DNA of 10,426 nt from Methanocorpusculum sp. Its GTDB lineage: Archaea; Halobacteriota; Methanomicrobia; Methanomicrobiales; Methanocorpusculaceae. Positions 6,683 through 10,426 of the stretch are shown here, piece by piece (within the stretch, counting starts at the first letter, position 1; every line of letters begins with the position of its first letter). The position numbers and the translations under genes are program-made. Where the stretch lies: assembly GCA_030539595.1 (NCBI GenBank), contig JAUNXW010000046.1, positions 604 to 11,029 on the forward strand, in the 5' to 3' direction. The notes below the pieces were generated by a model that saw nothing but the letters and a program-made list of their open reading frames with translations, did not search any database and was not told the DNA's origin.

Positions 6683-6721
6683 GTACATCACGTTTAGTCT
6701 TTTGTATTTTTCGTGATGTAC
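6683..6721. repeat. Inverted repeat GTACATCACG / CGTGATGTAC with T-rich loop
   Basis: Perfect 10-base arms at 6683-6692 and 6712-6721 enclose a 19-base T-rich loop. It starts 36 bases after the aldehyde dehydrogenase stop and lies about 125 bases before the aminopeptidase ATG. In RNA it would form a stable hairpin whose loop holds T-runs, so it may end the upstream transcript; in DNA it could be a two-site operator. A third copy of the core, ACATCACG, is at 6765-6772. Confidence 0.75.
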
Positions 6722-6846
6722 ACAACACTAAAAAAACTCCCAGAAAACTTTGTCCAACGGCGGCACATCACGATTGGATAAATTCAACCACGGAAATATC
6801 CGAAATAGATATTCTCATCTCATCAGAAACACAATACTGTTAATCT
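6722..6846 (+). promoter_or_regulatory. Upstream region of the M1 aminopeptidase
   Basis: It contains an ACATCACG core at 6765-6772 that matches the arms of the inverted repeat upstream. Candidate TATA boxes are GGATAAATT at 6776-6784 and ATAGATATT at 6805-6813; the second would give a leader of roughly 10-15 bases. No Shine-Dalgarno sequence is visible before ATG 6847, so initiation is probably leaderless or nearly so. CGGA at 6791-6794 and TCCG at 6799-6802 form a small inverted repeat. Confidence 0.4.
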
Positions 6847-9612
6847 ATGGCAGACAAATACAGATACTACCCCGCTCAGTTTCCTGAACCGCCCGTAAAA
6901 GTTCAAAACATAACTCTTACACTTGACTTCACCGAAGAAAAAGTAACTGTTACGGCGGAAACTACCTTCAAAGCAGTCCGTGAAAACTTAGACCGCCTGA
7001 AACTCAATGCCAAAAACTTAGAGATAATACACATTTCTCAAAACGGAAAGAAACCTCTCTACACTTATGAAAATGATATCATCGATATAAAACTGATTCA
7101 TACGGTGCAGAAAGGCTCGGTTTTTAAAATCAGCACAACAACAGTCTGCCGTCCAACATCAAACATCCTTGAAGGGCTTTACTACGAAACAACACCAAAA
7201 GATCTGACTAAAACAATAATCTCACAGTGTCAGCAGTGGGGATTTCAAAGAATTGCTCCGTGCATAGATGATATGCGTGCAAAATGCACGTGGAACGTAA
7301 CAATAATCGCGGATAAAAGATACTCAAACCTCATTACAAACGGAAATATCTACAGACCGAGAACACGTTACAATGAAAACAGGGACACGATAGTTTATAA
7401 AAATTCTGAGCCTATGCCTCCATATCTTTTCTTTGTGGGCGTTGGAACATGGGATACATTTTCTCAGGATTTTGTCTATCCCAACGGAAAAAAAGTACGT
7501 CTTGAACTGTTGGCACCCAAAAATTCTGACAAAAAAAATGCAGAAGCCGCAATTGATATTATGGCTGATGCAATTCTCTGGACTCATATCTATACAGGCG
7601 CTGAAAGATATGAAAACATCACAGAGAGAAATGAGATTTACAGACTTTGCCTTGAAAGATACAGTCTGATGAAAAATCAAAGTGAAGGAGATGTCGACCC
7701 GTGCGCTCAGATAACAGCTGAAATCGAAAAAATTACCAAAGACATAGTGTTTGGTTACCAGTATCCTTATGAGGTCTATCGAGAAATCGCAATGCACAAC
7801 TCAGACTTCGGTGGAATGGAAAATACAGGCAACACAACAATTCTTGCAAGCAGGATTATGCCTGATGCAGAAATCACCGACGCGGCTTATGAATACATGC
7901 TCGGAGTTAAACAGCATGAATTCTATCACAATCTTAACGGCTCCGGAGTTACAGGAGACACACCCTTTTCAATCTGGCTTAACGAAGCGGTCACTGTTAT
8001 GATGGAAGATGATTATCTCGCCTTCCATTTCGGAAGAGACTACATCAGGCTTTTAGAGATTCTTCAGATGAGACTTCCCGGGGTTGGAACGTTTTCACTT
8101 GACACAGGAGCAGTTGCAATGCCGATTGAACCCGAAGGTTTCAACGACCCAAACGACCTGATTACATCGGTAACATATGTCAAAGCACCCGAATTCACCC
8201 GCATGATTGAATTTATGCTCGGTAAACGTGCATTTGCCTGGGCTCTCGATTTGTATCACAAGAGATTTGCCGGCAGTAATGCTTCACCGCGTGACTGGCT
8301 TCACGCAATGGAAGATGTCGGAAAAGCTGACCTTTCGTTCATGGCTGACCGCTGGCTTCATCAGACAGGATATCCGACAGTAAAAACCGAAGCGGTTTAC
8401 AATACTGCTGATGAAACCACTGAAATCACCGTTACTCAAAGCGGCTTTGAAGATAAAAATCCCTGGATATTCCCTCTTGCCGGAAAACTTTACACAAAAG
8501 ACGGAGATGTTGTATCTGAGTTTGTGAAAAAAATCGATGCGGAAAAAATGAAATTCTCCGTTCCGTGCAGTGCGCCGTTTGATTTTTCTGTCTGGAACTC
8601 AAATCACACAGCCTACATAAAAATAAACAACGACGTCTCAGATGAAGAACTCTATCTTCAGCTCAGATTTGATGATGATGAGGCAACAAAATTCCTGGCA
8701 CGCTGTGAACTGTTCGAGCGTGAAATGGTTAAACTCTGCTGTGATGAAAGTTACGCTCCGTCAAATGAATTCATTGACAGCTACATCAGTGTATTATCGG
8801 ATTTCGATGAAATGAGAAAATGCGGTGTGCTTCCTCTGACGCTGTTTGATTCTGTGGAAGATGAGAGATTTAAGTTTGAATACACTAAGCTCTATTCTGC
8901 CAAAAAACGCTTTATGAAAGCCGCCGCTTTGAAATATGAGGGACAGCTTAAGTCACTTTTAAACTCTTACGACATAACTTCAGAAAAATCTGATTCGGTT
9001 AGCGAAAAGGCTTCACTTTTCAAGGCTCGTGCTGTTAAAAATCAGATTCTTTCGCTTCTTGCCGCTATCGATACACCTGAGGTCCGGGGAATTTTGAAAA
9101 GCCATTACGAAAATGCAGAATGTGCAACTGACAGAATTTCAGCCCTAACTTTGTATCTTTCATCCAATGCTGCAGACCGCTTTGATGTTCTTGAAGCCGA
9201 ACTCTCGCGCTCAAAAGACAATGCACTGGCTTTTGAAAATTTCATAGGTGCTGCAGCTGTTTCATCTTCGCCTGACACAGTTAGTTATCTTAAGAGAATT
9301 GAAAAATCTCCCGAGTTCAAGACTGAGAACGCCGGATTTTCGCGTGCAATGTATCTGAGGTTTGCCCAGAATAGAAAACTCTCGCTTGAGACTGTTGAGG
9401 GAAGGAAATTCCTTGAGGAGTCACTCATTAAAATGTCAGGGGTCAATGAATATTTATCAACAGGAATTTTATCTGTGTTTTCTCATATTGGTTCATATTC
9501 GTTTGAGGTGAGAGAGTCGCTTAAACAGATTCTCGAAAAACTTGTTTCTGAAATATCCGGTGCGCCGTCGGTTGTAAAGACTGCGGAAACAATCCTGAAT
9601 TCGCTCAATTGA
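6847..9612 (+). CDS. M1 family aminopeptidase (PepN-like alanyl aminopeptidase)
   Basis: A 921-residue zinc metallopeptidase that removes N-terminal residues from peptides in the cytosol; no signal peptide is seen. Order: beta-rich N-terminal domain (about 1-215), thermolysin-like catalytic domain (about 216-510), a small beta domain (about 511-610) and a long helical C-terminal domain (about 620-921). The exopeptidase motif appears as FGGMEN at 321-326 (classically GAMEN). Zinc ligands are His357 and His361 in HEFYH with catalytic Glu358, and Glu380 in WLNEAV, exactly 18 residues after the second His. Tyr444 in TYVKAPEF matches the transition-state tyrosine. The zinc motif and the stretch TRMIEFMLG through DLSFMADRWLHQTGYPTV resemble E. 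coli PepN more than eukaryotic-type M1 enzymes. An extra segment at about 250-300 lies just before FGYQYPYEVY. No gene follows closely on the same transcript. Confidence 0.93.
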   Translation: MADKYRYYPAQFPEPPVKVQNITLTLDFTEEKVTVTAETTFKAVRENLDRLKLNAKNLEIIHISQNGKKPLYTYENDIIDIKLIHTVQKGSVFKISTTTVCRPTSNILEGLYYETTPKDLTKTIISQCQQWGFQRIAPCIDDMRAKCTWNVTIIADKRYSNLITNGNIYRPRTRYNENRDTIVYKNSEPMPPYLFFVGVGTWDTFSQDFVYPNGKKVRLELLAPKNSDKKNAEAAIDIMADAILWTHIYTGAERYENITERNEIYRLCLERYSLMKNQSEGDVDPCAQITAEIEKITKDIVFGYQYPYEVYREIAMHNSDFGGMENTGNTTILASRIMPDAEITDAAYEYMLGVKQHEFYHNLNGSGVTGDTPFSIWLNEAVTVMMEDDYLAFHFGRDYIRLLEILQMRLPGVGTFSLDTGAVAMPIEPEGFNDPNDLITSVTYVKAPEFTRMIEFMLGKRAFAWALDLYHKRFAGSNASPRDWLHAMEDVGKADLSFMADRWLHQTGYPTVKTEAVYNTADETTEITVTQSGFEDKNPWIFPLAGKLYTKDGDVVSEFVKKIDAEKMKFSVPCSAPFDFSVWNSNHTAYIKINNDVSDEELYLQLRFDDDEATKFLARCELFEREMVKLCCDESYAPSNEFIDSYISVLSDFDEMRKCGVLPLTLFDSVEDERFKFEYTKLYSAKKRFMKAAALKYEGQLKSLLNSYDITSEKSDSVSEKASLFKARAVKNQILSLLAAIDTPEVRGILKSHYENAECATDRISALTLYLSSNAADRFDVLEAELSRSKDNALAFENFIGAAAVSSSPDTVSYLKRIEKSPEFKTENAGFSRAMYLRFAQNRKLSLETVEGRKFLEESLIKMSGVNEYLSTGILSVFSHIGSYSFEVRESLKQILEKLVSEISGAPSVVKTAETILNSLN

Positions 9613-9627
9613 ATTTTAATAATGTGC

Positions 9628-9654
9628 TGTGAGGATAATCCTTAAATCCTCACA
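9628..9654 (+). terminator. Stem-loop after the M1 aminopeptidase
   Basis: TGTGAGGAT at 9628-9636 pairs perfectly with ATCCTCACA at 9646-9654 across a nine-base loop, starting 15 bases after the stop codon. The loop repeats part of the arm (AATCCTTAA), so a short alternative hairpin AGGAT-A-ATCCT exists. It may be a 3' stabilising hairpin or terminator. No long T-run follows, and a regulatory site for the next gene is possible. Confidence 0.5.
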
Positions 9655-9764
9655 TGTTAACATATACTAATCCAACACGTGCTGAGTAGAGCGGATAAAC
9701 CCTGTTATAAGGGCGGTAAAACTCATAGATGAACGCCGTGTATGGTTGATTTCGGAGTTTGTCT
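9654..9764 (+). promoter_or_regulatory. Promoter and structured leader candidate of the SpeD homologue
   Basis: ATGTTAACAT at 9654-9663 is a perfect palindrome overlapping a TATA-like box (CATATACTA, 9661-9669). Downstream, three short nested pairings can be drawn: ACACG 9675-9679 with CGTGT 9737-9741, TGAGT 9683-9687 with ACTCA 9721-9725, and CCCT 9700-9703 with AGGG 9710-9713. A ribosome site GGAG lies at 9754-9757, seven bases before ATG 9765. If transcription starts about 25 bases after the box (near 9690), the outer helices would lose their 5' strands, so the fold is tentative. Confidence 0.35.
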
Positions 9765-10184
9765 ATGAAACAGATGTTAACAGGGAATGCAATGAGTGAT
9801 ACTGAGGTTATTCAGCAGTTCAAAAAAGATGACTGCTGGGGTCTGTGCACGTCCATTGATTTGAAGAATTGCGATGCGGATAAAATCCGTGATGCAGAAA
9901 AGATTCGCGAGTTTGTTTTGAAGCTTGCTGATTTGATTGATATGAAACGTTTCGGTGAGCCGCAAATAGTTCATTTCGGTCCAAATGACCGTGTTGCCGG
10001 GTATTCGATGACTCAGCTTATTGAGACTTCGCTATTGTCCGCTCATTTCGCAAACGAGACCAACGCGGCTTATATTGATATCTTTTCATGCAAAGAATAC
10101 CCGCCGAGCGTTGCTGCAGAGTTCTGTCAGAAATTTTTCGGCGCAAAGGATATGAAAACGACTGTGTTTTTCAGAAGCCTTTGA
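9765..10184 (+). CDS. S-adenosylmethionine decarboxylase homologue (SpeD family, pyruvoyl-dependent)
   Basis: A 139-residue proenzyme of the short prokaryotic AdoMetDC class. Classical SpeD cleaves itself at a Glu-Ser bond to make a pyruvoyl cofactor and yields decarboxylated SAM for spermidine synthesis. Counting from ATG 9765, Ser89, His94 and Cys109 fall at the same spacing as Ser63, His68 and Cys83 of the Thermotoga enzyme (LIETSLLSAHFANE, then AYIDIFSC). The residue before the cleavage serine is Thr88 instead of Glu, and the usual HTWPE is HFANE. SpeD homologues with altered specificity, acting as ornithine or arginine decarboxylases, are known, so the substrate should not be assumed. 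Start: ATG 9765 has GGAG seven bases upstream; ATG 9792 (130 residues), preceded by AGGGA, is the main alternative and fits family length well; TTG 9759 is too close to GGAG. No spermidine synthase is nearby. Confidence 0.82.
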   Translation: MKQMLTGNAMSDTEVIQQFKKDDCWGLCTSIDLKNCDADKIRDAEKIREFVLKLADLIDMKRFGEPQIVHFGPNDRVAGYSMTQLIETSLLSAHFANETNAAYIDIFSCKEYPPSVAAEFCQKFFGAKDMKTTVFFRSL

Positions 10185-10185
10185 A

Positions 10186-10218
10186 TATCTTTTTTTAAGA
10201 TAAAATTTTGTTGTTTTT
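10186..10218 (+). terminator. Terminator after the SpeD homologue
   Basis: TATCTT at 10186-10191 and AAGATA at 10197-10202 form a weak hairpin around five T residues, directly after the stop codon. It is followed by further T-runs (ATTTTG, then TTGTTTTTTAACG) to 10218. This fits archaeal U-run termination. Confidence 0.6.
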
Positions 10219-10325
10219 TAACGTTGAGCATATCACGATAAAAAATGAAGTCTGTTCAATAGTAGATTCAGATATTTAAATTAATTTGAGATTGTGATTT
10301 GTTGGTCTTTGGGAGTATATTGTTA
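10219..10325. other. AT-rich intergenic sequence without a recognised gene
   Basis: The sequence between the terminator and the terminal repeat is AT-rich on both strands and holds no ORF of useful length. ATATCACGATA at 10230-10240 partly resembles the ACATCACG sites near 6690, but one such match means little. The whole stretch from 10185 to the window end is non-coding as far as I can see. Confidence 0.5.
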
Positions 10326-10328
10326 CAC

Positions 10329-10412
10329 CACGAAAGCCACTCGCCAGCCTTCGGCTTGCTCAGCTGAGGGAACTTCGTTCCCCGCACACGAAAAAACACA
10401 AAAAACACGAAA
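10329..10412. repeat. Hairpin-rich intergenic repeat bounded by CACGAAA units
   Basis: CACGAAA occurs at 10329-10335, 10387-10393 and 10406-10412. Between the first two copies lie three palindromic pieces: GCCAGCC/GGCTTGC around TTC (10343-10359, one mismatch), the perfect palindrome CTCAGCTGAG (10359-10368), and GGGAAC/GTTCCC around TTC (10368-10382). The core is GC-rich inside AT-rich surroundings, which marks it as a foreign or mobile-type repeat. CACGAAA-rich intergenic repeats are familiar from methanogen and some other genomes. No transposase is present. Confidence 0.65.
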
Positions 10413-10426
10413 ACAAAAATATAAAA

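Noticed and set aside
7324..7797. A 157-codon minus-strand frame within the M1 gene
   Set aside because: The plus-strand frame holds the catalytic domain of a recognisable peptidase; the minus frame is Cys/Ser/Ile-rich and motif-free.
9759..9764. TTG at 9759 as the start of the SpeD homologue
   Set aside because: It is only one base from the GGAG ribosome site; ATG 9765 has proper spacing, and family members need no such extension.
2867..10184. A single polyamine operon formed by the SSAT-like and SpeD-like genes
   Set aside because: They lie on opposite strands about 6 kb apart with unrelated genes and terminators between them.
10329..10412. A CRISPR array from the repeated CACGAAA
   Set aside because: Repeats are seven bases, unevenly spaced, and the intervening DNA is palindromic rather than spacer-like; no cas genes are nearby.

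Overview
The window reads as euryarchaeal DNA, most likely from a methanogen of the Methanomicrobia. Evidence: a tRNA gene without an encoded CCA end, A/T-rich TATA-type promoter boxes instead of bacterial -35/-10 pairs, T-run terminators, a stand-alone 6-phospho-3-hexuloisomerase, an M42 (TET-type) peptidase and a short SpeD homologue. The lineage is inferred from gene content; no marker gene fixes the genus. Base composition is moderately AT-rich and even throughout, with no clear foreign island.

Layout. Positions 1-1965 (minus strand) hold a tight three-gene cluster: hexuloisomerase, then a PLP aminotransferase, then an M42 peptidase that runs off the window. A tRNA-Arg(GCG) lies divergently at 2080-2151. 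Positions 2223-3343 (minus) hold an SSAT-type GNAT acetyltransferase whose stop overlaps the start of a NERD-domain protein. From 3344 on everything is on the plus strand: an operator-like promoter region, a 36-residue single-membrane-span protein (3505-3615) coupled to a 515-residue sodium/solute symporter, an NAD(P)-type aldehyde dehydrogenase, a PepN-like M1 aminopeptidase with an extra ~50-residue segment, and a small S-adenosylmethionine-decarboxylase homologue with an unusual leader. The right end carries a hairpin-rich repeat with CACGAAA units.

How the genes may work together. Most are ordinary metabolic genes: sugar phosphate isomerisation, transamination, peptide turnover by two unrelated aminopeptidases (M42 and M1), solute uptake and aldehyde oxidation. 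Two genes touch polyamine chemistry (the SSAT-like acetyltransferase and the SpeD homologue), but they are far apart and on opposite strands, so a shared pathway is only a suggestion.

The most notable points are: (1) the tiny membrane ORF and the hairpin just ahead of the symporter ribosome binding site; (2) the SpeD homologue, which keeps the pyruvoyl Ser, His and Cys positions but has Thr where classical SpeD has Glu before the cleavage serine, together with a leader that holds mutually exclusive pairings and a tiny overlapping upstream ORF; (3) the repeated ACATCACG sites before the M1 gene. I see no defence system, CRISPR array, transposase or clearly novel multi-gene system.
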